A DNA stretch of 64,000 bases from Ligilactobacillus agilis DSM 20509 (GTDB taxonomy: Bacteria; Bacillota; Bacilli; Lactobacillales; Lactobacillaceae), in contig NZ_AYYP01000010.1 in the NCBI RefSeq assembly GCF_001436215.1, positions 1-64,000 on the forward strand, given 5' to 3'. Positions 9,032 through 18,121 of this stretch are shown here, piece after piece. The stretch's first letter is position 1. Every line of letters begins with the position of its first letter. The notes beneath the pieces were generated by a model that made no database searches, was not told the origin of the DNA, and saw only the letters and a list, made by a program, of their open reading frames with translations. Position numbers and translations under genes: made by a program.

Positions 9032-9290
9032 ATATTAACCCTCGTTTATATTAAAAATAACAATAAAAGTAATATCAATAAAATAATTTATAAGAAAATA
9101 ACAATAAAAATAATACAAATTTATTATATCAACATTTCGTAAGTTTAACAATCATATAAATATAAATTTTTTAAAAAAGTAATATATATTTTATCAAATT
9201 CAATTACTTTTTAGGGTGCAATAAAATAATTATAGACCGAGGACAAGTTCTATGTAAAATCACTCTGTCTAAAAAAAATATCAAATGCCT
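9032..9290. other. AT-rich intergenic stretch with a direct repeat
   Basis: No gene is supported here. A sequence close to AAAATAACAATAAAARTAATA occurs twice, at about 9053-9076 and 9094-9116, just upstream of the reverse-strand zinc-finger gene. The copies may be binding sites controlling that gene or part of its promoter. Confidence 0.4.
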
Positions 9291-9295
9291 GATTT

Positions 9296-9441
9296 GCAAT
9301 AAGGGCAAAGGATACATATTGTTTCGCTCCAATCTGTAAAGATTGTTGCGGTGCAATAGAAGTACCTTACCTTATTGCGCTCATTTTCAGGAAAAAGGGT
9401 CTGTGTACTTCAAGCACAGACCTATTTTTGTATCCTTTGCC
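9296..9441 (+). promoter_or_regulatory. Structured leader with competing inverted repeats before the early operon
   Basis: Several pairings are visible. GGCAAAGGATAC (9304-9315) is perfectly complementary to 9430-9441. GCAATAAGG (9296-9304) is complementary to 9370-9378, and the two pairings share one base and cross. CAATCT-gtaa-AGATTG (9330-9345) is a local hairpin. GGTCTGTG/CACAGACC (9398-9405 with 9415-9422) followed by TATTTTT is a terminator-like hairpin 53 bases before the first early gene. The set resembles an attenuator or a small structured RNA. Confidence 0.5.
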
Positions 9442-9474
9442 GCCAATGCAATCCGGCGGAAAGGATGCAAAAAC

Positions 9475-9969
9475 ATGTCAAGAGCGTACAAAACTAGCCA
9501 AAAGAAGAGAACTAACTACATTTATTACACATCCGAAGGAACGAAGATTGTGGTTATTCCAGGTGAGAATGGAGTAACCGAAGCGGACATCGAGCTTTTA
9601 CACACTATGGATGATGACGAAGTGGACGAGCAGCGCCGCTATGATTATCGGGTAACAACACATCTGGATGCTTATCATGATGGTGAAGAGGAAGCAGCCC
9701 ATGACCGCAATAAGTATCTTGCAGATGATACTGCTAATCCAGAACAGCTAATCATACAAGCAGAAGATGAGGTAGAGCATCAAGATACGCTGGATAAGTT
9801 AACAAAGGCAATGGAGTCTCTTTTACCACAACAGAAAGAACTTTTCCAAAAAGTATATCTTGAGAAACGATCCAACACTGACATTGCAGCAGAAGAAGGT
9901 GTGACAGAAGCTGCCATTCGAGGCCGCCTTAAGAAGCTTCATGAAAGACTTAGAAAAATTCTATCCTAA
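9475..9969 (+). CDS. Sigma-70-like phage regulator, first gene of the early region
   Basis: A 164-residue protein with a C-terminal sigma region 4 type helix-turn-helix (LLPQQKELFQKVYLEKRSN, then TDIAAEEGVTEAAIRGRLKK). The N-terminal part has an acidic linker. Family members are annotated as sigma factors or sigma-like activators of phage and mobile-element genes. The start ATG 9475 is chosen over a longer open frame because AAAGGAT lies nine bases upstream and the longer version reads through the structured leader. It may activate the following early operon; that is inference. Confidence 0.75.
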   Translation: MSRAYKTSQKKRTNYIYYTSEGTKIVVIPGENGVTEADIELLHTMDDDEVDEQRRYDYRVTTHLDAYHDGEEEAAHDRNKYLADDTANPEQLIIQAEDEVEHQDTLDKLTKAMESLLPQQKELFQKVYLEKRSNTDIAAEEGVTEAAIRGRLKKLHERLRKILS

Positions 9970-10008
9970 TTGGGTTCTAAAGAATCTATTAAAAAATCTT
10001 TTCTGAAA

Positions 10009-10080
10009 GGGGGTTCGAAAGAACTCTCTTTTTCGCTTATCGGTGAGGGGAGATAAATTGCCCCGGAAAGGAGAGGGAAT
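10009..10080 (+). promoter_or_regulatory. Structured leader element, copy 1
   Basis: GGGGGTTC-GAAA-GAACTCTC (10009-10028) followed by TTTTT forms a terminator hairpin. After it comes GCTTATCGGTGAGGGG, then a GGGG/CCCC pairing and the ribosome site GGAAAGGAG before ATG 10081. The order of parts matches the leaders at 14225 and 45097, so this is one of three related elements. Confidence 0.55.
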
Positions 10081-10290
10081 ATGAGCCTAAAACATAAAGT
10101 CACTATTAATGTGGCAAAGCCAAATGGCGAAAAAAGCTCCGTCATTCAAAGTAGTCGTAAGACTATCCGAACTAGAATGCTTGATTTCCTATTTGGAAAG
10201 AAAGCCAGTTTGTTAGTAATTACTCCAGGTGACTCAGTTGAGACGGTAGAAATTAAGGAAATAAAGGAAGGAGGTGTAGGACATGAGTAA
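10081..10290 (+). CDS. Small early phage protein of unknown function
   Basis: A 69-residue basic protein (pairs such as KHK, SSRKTIRTR, FGKK) with a beta-rich C-terminal half (SLLVITPGDSVETVEIKEIKE). It has a clear ribosome site and overlaps the next gene by eight bases. It opens the replication operon behind structured leader 1. I recognise no domain. Confidence 0.6.
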   Translation: MSLKHKVTINVAKPNGEKSSVIQSSRKTIRTRMLDFLFGKKASLLVITPGDSVETVEIKEIKEGGVGHE

Positions 10291-10600
10291 GATTAAGCTC
10301 CTTCTTGATGTAGTGTTAGATCTTCGAGCACTGGCAGATAGTGTTCAGGCTGTAGCTGATGCCCTTGGAAGTAATGAGCCTAAGGAGGATAAAAAGTCAG
10401 AGCAGCCAAAACATGAAAAACAGTCTGAAGAAAAGCAAATTACCTTAGAAGAAGTAAGAGCGGTGCTCGCGGAGAAAAGTCATGATGGATTTACTGCTGA
10501 AGTTAGAGGTCTTCTAGAAAAGTATGGTGCATCAAAACTTAGTCAGATTGATCCAAGTAAGTATGCTGCCATTCTTGCTGATGCGGAGGAGTTGAAATGA
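10283..10600 (+). CDS. Small early phage protein with charged linker
   Basis: A 105-residue protein: an N-terminal helix (residues 1-32), a charged linker rich in Lys and Glu (35-60), and a C-terminal helical domain (ITLEEVRAVLAEKSHDG onwards) that resembles small helix-hairpin domains seen in many phage recombination-operon proteins. It overlaps both neighbours by a few bases, so it is translated with them. The function is unknown. Confidence 0.6.
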   Translation: MSKIKLLLDVVLDLRALADSVQAVADALGSNEPKEDKKSEQPKHEKQSEEKQITLEEVRAVLAEKSHDGFTAEVRGLLEKYGASKLSQIDPSKYAAILADAEELK

Positions 10601-11724
10601 GTAAACATGCAATTCTCTCCGCGTCAGGGGCTCATCGCTGGATGAACTGTACACCATCGGCAAGGCTAGAACAGGAGTTTGATGACAACAGTGGTGAGGC
10701 TGCAGCTGAAGGTACAGCAGCTCATGCATTAAGTGAACACAAACTCCGAAAGGCACTTAAGATGAGATCAAAAAAGCCGGTCTCTCCATACGACTCAGAT
10801 GAGATGGACAATTATACCGATGGTTACGTGGAGTTTGTACTTGAAGTGATTGAGCAAGCTAAGCAAATTTGTAGTGATCCCCTAATCTTGATAGAACAGC
10901 GGCTTGACTTTTCAAAGTATGTACCTGAGGGATTTGGAACCGGGGATTGTTTAATTATAGCTGATGGAACTCTTCACATTATTGATTTTAAGTACGGTCA
11001 GGGTGTCTTAGTCAGCGCAGAAGACAATCCTCAAATGAAACTTTATGCCCTTGGTGCACTGGATCTATTTGATGGCATTTATGATATCGAGATGGTTTCA
11101 ATGACAATTTATCAACCCCGTCGAGAAAATGTCAGTACATCCACAGTCTCAAAAGAAAACTTGTATCAGTGGGCTGAAGAAGTTTTAAAACCTAAAGCTG
11201 AATTAGCCTTCAATGGTGACGGCAACTACTGTCCCGGTGAATGGTGTCAATTTTGCAGAGCAGCTGTGAAATGTAGAGCAAGAGCAGAAGCAAAAATGAA
11301 ACTGGCTACGTTTGAGTTTGCTCTACCACCACTTTTATCTGATGAAGAGATTGCTGACATTTTATCTTCTATCGGTGATCTCACTAACTGGGCAAATGAG
11401 ATTATAGCCTATGCGACGGATGCAGCAGTTAATCATGGAAAGAAGTGGCCAGGGTTTAAAGTAGTCGAAGGTCGCTCCAACCGTAAATATAAAGATGAAG
11501 AAGCAGTCGCAGAAGCAGCAAAGAATGCAGGATACCGAGATATATACAAGCAAAGTCTCATTACCATTACCGAAATGGAAAAATTGATGGGCAAGTCAAA
11601 ATTTAATGAAATCCTTGGTGAGCTAGTTATGAAGCCACCAGGCAAACCGACGCTAGTTCCAGTTTCAGATAAGCGTCCTGAAATGAACACATCATCAGCA
11701 AAAAATGATTTTATGGAGGTATAA
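10597..11724 (+). CDS. DUF2800 family protein, RecB/Cas4-like phage nuclease
   Basis: A 375-residue protein that begins SASGAHRWMNCTPSARLE and contains the nuclease signature GTGDCLIIADGTLHIIDFKYG (residues 109-129; D and the D-x-K motif of the PD-(D/E)xK fold). The cysteines of CPGEWCQFCRAAVKC (near 209-223), together with C18, could hold an iron-sulphur cluster as in Cas4/AddB. It probably processes DNA ends in phage recombination with the neighbouring single-strand-binding protein. Confidence 0.8.
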   Translation: MSKHAILSASGAHRWMNCTPSARLEQEFDDNSGEAAAEGTAAHALSEHKLRKALKMRSKKPVSPYDSDEMDNYTDGYVEFVLEVIEQAKQICSDPLILIEQRLDFSKYVPEGFGTGDCLIIADGTLHIIDFKYGQGVLVSAEDNPQMKLYALGALDLFDGIYDIEMVSMTIYQPRRENVSTSTVSKENLYQWAEEVLKPKAELAFNGDGNYCPGEWCQFCRAAVKCRARAEAKMKLATFEFALPPLLSDEEIADILSSIGDLTNWANEIIAYATDAAVNHGKKWPGFKVVEGRSNRKYKDEEAVAEAAKNAGYRDIYKQSLITITEMEKLMGKSKFNEILGELVMKPPGKPTLVPVSDKRPEMNTSSAKNDFMEV

Positions 11725-11729
11725 AAATT

Positions 11730-12290
11730 ATGTCAAAAACAGCAAAAAGAACAAATCCAACAAAAGTAGTTACAGGAGTTGTCAGACTTTCTTATGCTAA
11801 TGTGTGGGAACCTAAATCAATCAATGGCGGTGCTGAAAAATACAGTGTGAGCCTGATTATTCCTAAGAGTGATACTAAAACCTTAAGTGCTATCAATGAA
11901 GCGGTGAATGCTGCAATAGAAGAAGGTAAAGGTAAATTCGGTGGTAAGATTCCAAATAAAGCGGCGTTAAAGCTTCCTCTACGTGACGGAGATATTGATC
12001 GTCCAGATGATGAAGCTTATGCAAATAGCTATTTTATCAATGCCAATAGCAATACCCCTCCACAAATTGTAGATAGAAACGTCAATCCAATCATTGATCG
12101 TTCTGAAGTATACTCTGGTGTCTATGCAAGAGTGAGTATCAACTTCTACGCCTTTAACTCCAATGGAAACAAAGGTATAGCCTGTGGACTTGGAAATATT
12201 CAAAAAATCCGTGATGGTGAACCTTTGGGTGGCAGAACTAATGCAGCTGATGATTTTGCCACTGATGTGGATGATGACTTTTTATCATGA
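11730..12290 (+). CDS. DUF2815 family protein, probable phage single-strand DNA-binding protein
   Basis: A 186-residue protein with an OB-fold-like body (TGVVRLSYANVWEPK, then KYSVSLIIPKSD) and an acidic C-terminal tail (DDFATDVDDDFLS), the usual partner-binding tail of single-strand DNA-binding proteins. It lies between the DUF2800 nuclease and the DNA polymerase, the standard position in this phage group. Its stop overlaps the polymerase start. Confidence 0.75.
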   Translation: MSKTAKRTNPTKVVTGVVRLSYANVWEPKSINGGAEKYSVSLIIPKSDTKTLSAINEAVNAAIEEGKGKFGGKIPNKAALKLPLRDGDIDRPDDEAYANSYFINANSNTPPQIVDRNVNPIIDRSEVYSGVYARVSINFYAFNSNGNKGIACGLGNIQKIRDGEPLGGRTNAADDFATDVDDDFLS

Positions 12291-14221
12291 GAACCCTCAG
12301 TATAGATATAGAAACATATAGCAGCGTAGACCTCGCCAAAAGCGGGGTCTATCGTTACGCTGAAGCACCGGATTTTGAGATTTTACTTTTCGGTTACAGT
12401 GTGGATGCTGGGCCGGTTCAAGTAGTAGATTTCGCTTGTGGCGAAAAAATACCTAAAGAAATACAGCAAGCGATTCTAGATAATAATGTTACCAAATGGG
12501 CGTTTAATGCGCAGTTTGAGCGGATTTGCTTATCGAAGTACTTTGGTATACACCTTGCACCTGATTCTTGGCGTTGCACAATGGTTTGGTCTGCGTACCT
12601 TGGGCTTCCTTTATCTTTGGAAGGAGCAGCAATCGTAACAGGAGCAGACAAGAAAAAGCTAACAAAAGGTAAAGAGCTCATTCGATATTTTTCAGTTCCA
12701 TGCAAACCAACAGTAACTAATGGTGGTCGTACACGAAATCTACCTGAACATGCTCCAGAGAAGTGGAATAGCTTCAAAGCATATAATCTTCGAGACGTTG
12801 AAGTTGAACTTTCTATACAGGAAAAGCTTCAAAAATTTCCTATGCCTGAAGAGGAATGGAATAACTATATTCTAGATCAGCAAATCAATGATCGGGGTAT
12901 TCAATTAGATTTGGAATTGGTAAAAAAAGCGATTCAATGTGATGAAAAAGTAAGAGAAGAGCTAACAAGCAGACTAAAAGAACTAACTGATCTTGATAAT
13001 CCTAATTCAGTTGTTCAAATGAAGTCCTGGCTATCGGAAAAGGGTCTGGAAACAGACAGTCTTGATAAGGCATCAGTTAAGGCACTATTAAAGGAAGCTC
13101 CAGAACATCTGAGTGAAGTACTGGAACTGAGACAGTTACTAGCCAAATCCAGTGTAAAGAAATACACCGCAATGGAAAATGCCGTATGCACTGACGGAAG
13201 AGCTCGGGGACTACTACAATTCTACGGTGCTAATCGAACCGGTAGATTTGCAGGAAGGCTTATACAAGTTCAAAATCTCCCTCAGAACCATTTGTCGGAT
13301 CTGGAACAGGCACGTCGATTGGTTAGAGGTGGCCATTTTGATGCCTTGGAAATATTGTATGACTCTATTCCGGGAGTTTTGTCTGAATTAATTCGAACCG
13401 CTTTTGTGCCAAAGAAAGGATATAAGTTTATCGTTGCTGACTTTAGTGCAATAGAGGCTAGAGTTATTGCTTGGCTTGCAGGCGAGACATGGAGAAACGA
13501 AGTGTTTGCTACTCATGGAAAGATTTATGAAGCATCTGCTTCCCAGATGTTTAAAGTCCCCTTAGAAGAAGTCACAAAAGGCAGTCCTCTAAGACAAAAA
13601 GGAAAAATTGCGGAGCTGGCCTTAGGTTATGGTGGTTCTGTAGGTGCATTAAAAGCAATGGGTGCACTTGATATGGGTCTTACCGAAGAAGAATTAAAAC
13701 CTTTGGTCTACGCATGGCGAAATGCAAATCCTAATATTGTACGACTTTGGTGGGATGTTGATCGTGCTGTCAAAGAAGCTGTAACAGAAAGGTGCAGAAC
13801 TGAAACTCATCGTATCCGTTTTGAGTATCGTAGCGGGATGCTATTAATATGGCTTCCTTCTGGCAGACAACTTACTTATGTTAAACCAAGAATGGGTATT
13901 AACAGCTTTGGCAGTGAAGCAGTGACTTATGAAGGAGTTGGTGCCACAAAGAAATGGGAGCGCATTGAAAGTTATGGTCCCAAGTTTGTCGAGAATATTG
14001 TGCAAGCTATTTCAAGAGATATTCTTTGCTGTGCCATGAGGAAGCTTAATGAAAAAGGTTTTGATATTGTAATGCATGTCCATGATGAGGTAGTTTTAGA
14101 AGTCCCTTTAGAAGTAACCGTTACTGATATATGTACTCTAATGAATCAGACACCAACTTGGGCTCAAGGACTTTTACTTCGTGCAGATGGATACGAATGC
14201 AATTTCTATAAAAAAGATTAA
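12287..14221 (+). CDS. Phage family-A DNA polymerase with 3'-5' exonuclease
   Basis: A 644-residue replicative polymerase. The N-terminal exonuclease begins LSIDIETYSS with the catalytic D-x-E and NAQFERICL further on. The polymerase domain has motif A DFSAIEARVIAWLAGE, motif B (RQKGKIAELALGYGG) and motif C HVHDEVVLE. All three carry the expected catalytic residues. Length and order are those of the T7-like/Clostridium phage PolA group. It ends directly before structured leader 2, whose first hairpin acts as a terminator. Confidence 0.93.
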   Translation: MRTLSIDIETYSSVDLAKSGVYRYAEAPDFEILLFGYSVDAGPVQVVDFACGEKIPKEIQQAILDNNVTKWAFNAQFERICLSKYFGIHLAPDSWRCTMVWSAYLGLPLSLEGAAIVTGADKKKLTKGKELIRYFSVPCKPTVTNGGRTRNLPEHAPEKWNSFKAYNLRDVEVELSIQEKLQKFPMPEEEWNNYILDQQINDRGIQLDLELVKKAIQCDEKVREELTSRLKELTDLDNPNSVVQMKSWLSEKGLETDSLDKASVKALLKEAPEHLSEVLELRQLLAKSSVKKYTAMENAVCTDGRARGLLQFYGANRTGRFAGRLIQVQNLPQNHLSDLEQARRLVRGGHFDALEILYDSIPGVLSELIRTAFVPKKGYKFIVADFSAIEARVIAWLAGETWRNEVFATHGKIYEASASQMFKVPLEEVTKGSPLRQKGKIAELALGYGGSVGALKAMGALDMGLTEEELKPLVYAWRNANPNIVRLWWDVDRAVKEAVTERCRTETHRIRFEYRSGMLLIWLPSGRQLTYVKPRMGINSFGSEAVTYEGVGATKKWERIESYGPKFVENIVQAISRDILCCAMRKLNEKGFDIVMHVHDEVVLEVPLEVTVTDICTLMNQTPTWAQGLLLRADGYECNFYKKD

Positions 14222-14224
14222 TTT

Positions 14225-14307
14225 GAGGGGGTTCGAAACCTCCTCATTTTTTGCTTATAGCTGAGGGCATGTTTTATTGCTCTACTACTATAAGCAGGAG
14301 GTTCAAT
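14225..14307 (+). promoter_or_regulatory. Structured leader element, copy 2
   Basis: GAGGGGGTT-CGA-AACCTCCTC (14225-14245) followed by a T-run is an intrinsic terminator behind the polymerase. GCTTATAG (14253-14260) then pairs with CTATAAGC (14288-14295), which closes a second hairpin immediately before AGGAGG and ATG 14308. It shares GGGTTCGAA, TTTTTGCTTAT and the TGAGGG core with copy 1. Confidence 0.65.
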
Positions 14308-15099
14308 ATGAACAAATTAACTATATTCAACTATGAAGGCAACACAGTAAGAACAGTAATGAAGGATGGAAATCCTTGGTGGGTTCTAAAAGATGTATGT
14401 TCAGTATTAGAGATTGGAAACAGTCGTGATGTTATGGCTCGTTTGGACAGTGATGAAAAGGGAGTCGATATTATCGACACCCCTGGAGGAAAACAGGAAG
14501 TATCTATTATCAATGAAAGTGGTCTTTATAGCGTGATATTGGTTTCACGTAAGCCAGAAGCTAAAAAGTTCAAGCGCTGGGTAACCCATGAGGTGCTTCC
14601 TTCAATCAGAAGGCATGGACTTTATGCTACAGATGAGTTACTTGCTAATCCAGACTTTTTGATTCAGGCACTACAGGAGCTTAAAGCGGAAAGAGCTAAA
14701 AATGTTGAGTTAACTACTACCATTAGCATTCAAGAACAGCAAATTGCAGAAATGAAACCTAAAGCAAGTTATTACGATGTGGTACTCAACTGTAAGGATG
14801 CGGTGTCTATTACAACAATAGCCAAGGACTATGGAAAATCAGGGCGCTGGTTTAATGAGTATCTGCATAATTTAGGTGTTCAATTCCGTCAAGGAAAAAT
14901 CTGGCTTCTATATCAAAAGTATGCTCAACATGGATATACGACGACAAAAACCCATACTTATCTTGGAAATGATGGGACGATGCATTCAAAGGTTCATACT
15001 TACTGGACTCAGAAAGGACGCTTGTTCATTTATGAGCTTCTTAAGGATCATGGCATTTTACCATTGATTGAACAAGAGTCCGAATTCGAGGAGATGTAA
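14308..15099 (+). CDS. Phage antirepressor (BRO-N plus KilA-C/ANT domain)
   Basis: A 263-residue protein. Residues 1-110 form a BRO-N domain (WWVLKDVCSVLEIGNSRDV, then SGLYSVILVSRKPEAKKFKRW and VLPSIRRHG). A coiled linker follows and residues 150-255 form an ANT/KilA-C DNA-binding domain (VSITTIAKDYG, LGVQFRQGKIWLLYQKY). Such proteins counteract lysogenic repressors or control the switch to lytic growth. The start ATG 14308 is set by AGGAGG; a longer upstream frame would run through the leader hairpins. Confidence 0.88.
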   Translation: MNKLTIFNYEGNTVRTVMKDGNPWWVLKDVCSVLEIGNSRDVMARLDSDEKGVDIIDTPGGKQEVSIINESGLYSVILVSRKPEAKKFKRWVTHEVLPSIRRHGLYATDELLANPDFLIQALQELKAERAKNVELTTTISIQEQQIAEMKPKASYYDVVLNCKDAVSITTIAKDYGKSGRWFNEYLHNLGVQFRQGKIWLLYQKYAQHGYTTTKTHTYLGNDGTMHSKVHTYWTQKGRLFIYELLKDHGILPLIEQESEFEEM

Positions 15100-15102
15100 C
15101 TT

Positions 15103-15522
15103 ATGGATAGATATAACGCTGAAGGCTATCCAGATCCAACTGCAGCAGAAGCCTTGGAAAATATCATGCGTGAAGAAAAGGCAAAAAACTATAAACCTTG
15201 CGTTTTTATTTGTTCTCCTTTTGCTGGAGACATAGAAAAAAATCTGAATAAAGCTAGAGAATACCTGAAGTTTGCAGTGAAGCAAGGAACCATTCCTTTT
15301 GCTCCTCATCTGCTATACCCTCAAGTGCTAGATGATGGCGATCCTGAACAAAGAAAACTAGGACTATACTTTGGCATGGTATGGCTTAGAAAGTGTGATG
15401 AGCTGTGGGTATTTGGTCGCTATATCTCAAAAGGGATGCAAGCAGAGATAAATAAAGCATCGAAGCATCGTATACCTATCCGGTATTTTTCTGAAAACTG
15501 CGAGGAGGTGCAGAAGCTATGA
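15103..15522 (+). CDS. DUF7768/DUF4406-like protein, nucleoside deoxyribosyltransferase fold
   Basis: A 139-residue protein with CVFICSPFAGDIEKNLNKAR, then GTIPFAPHLLYPQVLDD and CDELWVFGRYIS. This is the pattern of small phage and mobile-element proteins related to nucleoside 2-deoxyribosyltransferases. A role in nucleotide or base metabolism is possible but not shown. It sits three bases after the antirepressor and overlaps the VapE gene. Confidence 0.65.
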   Translation: MDRYNAEGYPDPTAAEALENIMREEKAKNYKPCVFICSPFAGDIEKNLNKAREYLKFAVKQGTIPFAPHLLYPQVLDDGDPEQRKLGLYFGMVWLRKCDELWVFGRYISKGMQAEINKASKHRIPIRYFSENCEEVQKL

Positions 15523-17864
15523 AGATAGCGGTTGGTAACAGCCGAATGGATAAAAAGTGGAAGAACAATGATATCACATGGGAGGACTTTATCTCACGAG
15601 TTAAATCTACCATACGAACAACAGAAACGGTATCTGAATTTCGGAAAATGAGTCGCGCTCAACAGGACTCAATAAAAGATGTAGGAGGATTTGTGGGAGG
15701 AGCCCTTCGTGAAGGAAAACGCAGAAATGGTTATGTCCTCTCCCGTTCCCTTCTGACTTTAGATATGGATTATGCCAAACCAGAGGTTTGGGAGCAAATT
15801 GAAGCGTTACATGATTTCAAATGCTGCATCTATTCTACCCATAAACATACACCAGATGCACCAAGATTAAGACTTATTATTCCACTTAAAAGAGAAGTAA
15901 CAGAGGATGAATACCCAGCCCTTGGTCGGATGGTTGCAAAGGAGATTGGGATTGATTTATTCGATGACACCACTTATGAACCTTCAAGACTAATGTATTG
16001 GCCTTCTACACCGTCAGATGGAGAGTTTGTATTTAAAGAGAAAGACGGTGAACTATTGGACCCAGATATCTATCTATCAAAATATGTAGACTGGCGGGAC
16101 ACTTCAATGTGGCCAGTCTCAAGTCGACAATCTGAGGTTGTACAAAGGAAAATAACTAAACAAGCAGATCCATTAATTAAAGAAGGGGTTATAGGAGCAT
16201 TTTGCAGAGCCTATAACATTGAAGAAGCCATCGAAGAATTTCTACCTGATGTATATGAACCTAGTACCATGAATGGACGATTTGATTATATTCCAGCAGA
16301 TTCTTCAGCAGGCTTGGTAATCTATGATGGTAAATTTGCTTATAGCCATCATGCTACCGATCCAGCATGTGGAATGTTGCTAAACGCATTTGATTTGGTC
16401 CGAGTGCATAAGTTTCGGGAACTAGATGAAAAGGTGACAGAAAATACACCGCCAAGTAAACTACCTTCATTTAGAGCCATGACAGATTTGGCATTAGAGG
16501 ATGAACGGGTAAAAGAGCAGTTTGCTGAAGAACGAAAGGCTCAGGTTGAAAAAGAGTTTATTGATGAAGATTGGGAAAAGCAGCTGGAGATTGATAAGAC
16601 AGGAACGGTTAAAAATACTCTTAGAAATTTGATTTTGATACTTGAAAATGATCCCAACCTAAAAAGCATAGTGTTTAATCAGCTATCTGATAGTCTCGAA
16701 ATTAAAGGTGATGTTCCTTGGCCGCATCCATCGAAGTTCTGGAGAGATGCAGATGATGCACAGCTAATCAGCTACATTGACACCCACTACGGAACCTTTT
16801 CTGCAAGAAACTATGATGTAGCGGTAGCGAAGGTCGCTGACGATAGATCTTATCATCCGATTCGTGAGTTTATTGAAGCACTCCCTGAATGGGATAAGGT
16901 ACCGAGAGTAGATACCTTGCTAATCGATTATCTAGGTGCATCAGATAATCCATATGTTCGAGCTGTGACAAGAAAAACTTTATGTGCAGCGATTTCTCGT
17001 GTACTGACTCCAGGCATCAAGTTTGATTCCATGTTGGTTTTAAATGGCCCGCAGGGAGTTGGAAAAAGTACTCTTATAGCCAAGTTAGGTGGAGACTGGT
17101 TTTCTGATAGTTTGAGCTTGTCAGATACCAAGGATAAGACCGCCGCAGAAAAGTTACAAGGTTACTGGATTTTAGAAATTGGAGAGCTGGCTGGACTAAA
17201 AAAAGCAGAAGTAGAAACACTTAGAAGCTTCTTATCTCGCCAGAATGATATTTATCGAGCTAGCTTTGGCAAGAGAGCTACTCCTCACTTAAGACAATGT
17301 GTCTTTTTTGGCACCACTAATGCTGAAAAAGGCTATTTACGGGATACCACAGGAAACCGTCGTTTTTGGCCGGTAAAGACCCCGGGAAATGGCACAAAAA
17401 AATCTTGGCAGCTAAAGCAGGATGAAATTCTGCAGATATGGGCCGAGGCTCTTACCTATGTAAAGGCTGGAGAGAAATTGTACCTTGATGCTAGCCTTGA
17501 AAAGCTTGCAAAAGAAGAACAGCGAGAAGCTATGGAGTCCGATGAGCGAGAAGGTTTGGTTAGAGAGTACCTTGATATGCTTTTACCTGAGGATTGGGAC
17601 ACCATGGATCTATATGAACGTCGAGCCTATATCAACGGGACTGAGTTTGGTGAAAGCCAAAGGGTTGGTGTTTGGAAACGAAAATCTGTTTCTAATATGG
17701 AAATTTGGTGTGAATGCTTTGGAAAGGATCGAGCCAACCTTCGAAGAGTAGATGGTAATGAAATATCAGCTATTATGGCGAGTATTGGAGGCTGGACAGG
17801 TCTCGTTAAAAAAGAACGTATCCCGCTTTATGGACCACAGTGGGTTTATGTTCCAAAAGAGTAA
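15519..17864 (+). CDS. VapE-type primase-helicase
   Basis: A 781-residue replication protein. The N-terminal third resembles an archaeo-eukaryotic primase domain (LTLDMDYAKPEVWEQ with an acidic D-x-D, then SRLMYWPSTP). The C-terminal part is a virulence-associated E helicase with Walker A NGPQGVGKSTLI, Walker B-like ILEIGELAGLKKAEVE and the RRFWPV segment. It should open and prime the phage origin. The candidate origin begins inside its last codons and continues downstream, which fits an initiator acting beside its own gene. Confidence 0.88.
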   Translation: MKIAVGNSRMDKKWKNNDITWEDFISRVKSTIRTTETVSEFRKMSRAQQDSIKDVGGFVGGALREGKRRNGYVLSRSLLTLDMDYAKPEVWEQIEALHDFKCCIYSTHKHTPDAPRLRLIIPLKREVTEDEYPALGRMVAKEIGIDLFDDTTYEPSRLMYWPSTPSDGEFVFKEKDGELLDPDIYLSKYVDWRDTSMWPVSSRQSEVVQRKITKQADPLIKEGVIGAFCRAYNIEEAIEEFLPDVYEPSTMNGRFDYIPADSSAGLVIYDGKFAYSHHATDPACGMLLNAFDLVRVHKFRELDEKVTENTPPSKLPSFRAMTDLALEDERVKEQFAEERKAQVEKEFIDEDWEKQLEIDKTGTVKNTLRNLILILENDPNLKSIVFNQLSDSLEIKGDVPWPHPSKFWRDADDAQLISYIDTHYGTFSARNYDVAVAKVADDRSYHPIREFIEALPEWDKVPRVDTLLIDYLGASDNPYVRAVTRKTLCAAISRVLTPGIKFDSMLVLNGPQGVGKSTLIAKLGGDWFSDSLSLSDTKDKTAAEKLQGYWILEIGELAGLKKAEVETLRSFLSRQNDIYRASFGKRATPHLRQCVFFGTTNAEKGYLRDTTGNRRFWPVKTPGNGTKKSWQLKQDEILQIWAEALTYVKAGEKLYLDASLEKLAKEEQREAMESDEREGLVREYLDMLLPEDWDTMDLYERRAYINGTEFGESQRVGVWKRKSVSNMEIWCECFGKDRANLRRVDGNEISAIMASIGGWTGLVKKERIPLYGPQWVYVPKE

Positions 17865-18087
17865 TTCAGTTTGGAACACATGGAACAATTTTTTCTTTGG
17901 AACAGATTTCAGCTGTTCCGGTGGAACAAAAACGGTCTTTTGGTACATCTCATCGGAACAGGCAGCAGCCCCTAGTAAGGTAGGCTACTTTATAACCCCT
18001 GTTCCATTGTTCCAATAATTATTATTAAAAATAATCCTAAAGACAAAAAGAAGAAATTACCTGCAGACGCGTATATACGCGCGTATA
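17849..18087 (+). other. Candidate phage replication origin with iterons and interlocked palindromes
   Basis: The heptamer TGGAACA, or a one-base variant, occurs ten times on both strands: forward at 17872, 17881, 17898, 17922, 17941 (TGGTACA) and 17954 (CGGAACA); reverse as TGTTCCA at 17849, 18000 and 18008, and as TGTTCC at 17914. An A/T-only-like stretch follows (18014-18034), then two overlapping 14-bp palindromes, CGCGTATATACGCG (18068-18081) and TATACGCGCGTATA (18074-18087). The stretch lies between VapE and VRR-NUC and holds no credible gene. Iterons next to AT-rich DNA beside an initiator gene suggest an origin; this is inference. Confidence 0.6.
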
Positions 18088-18121
18088 GAGACTTTTTGGA
18101 TTTAGGGAACATGGAGGATAT

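Noticed and set aside
17752-18018. 88-codon forward frame after VapE
   Set aside because: It reads through the TGGAACA repeats, has no ribosome site, and its composition (FFFGTDFSCSGGTK) is that of repeat DNA.
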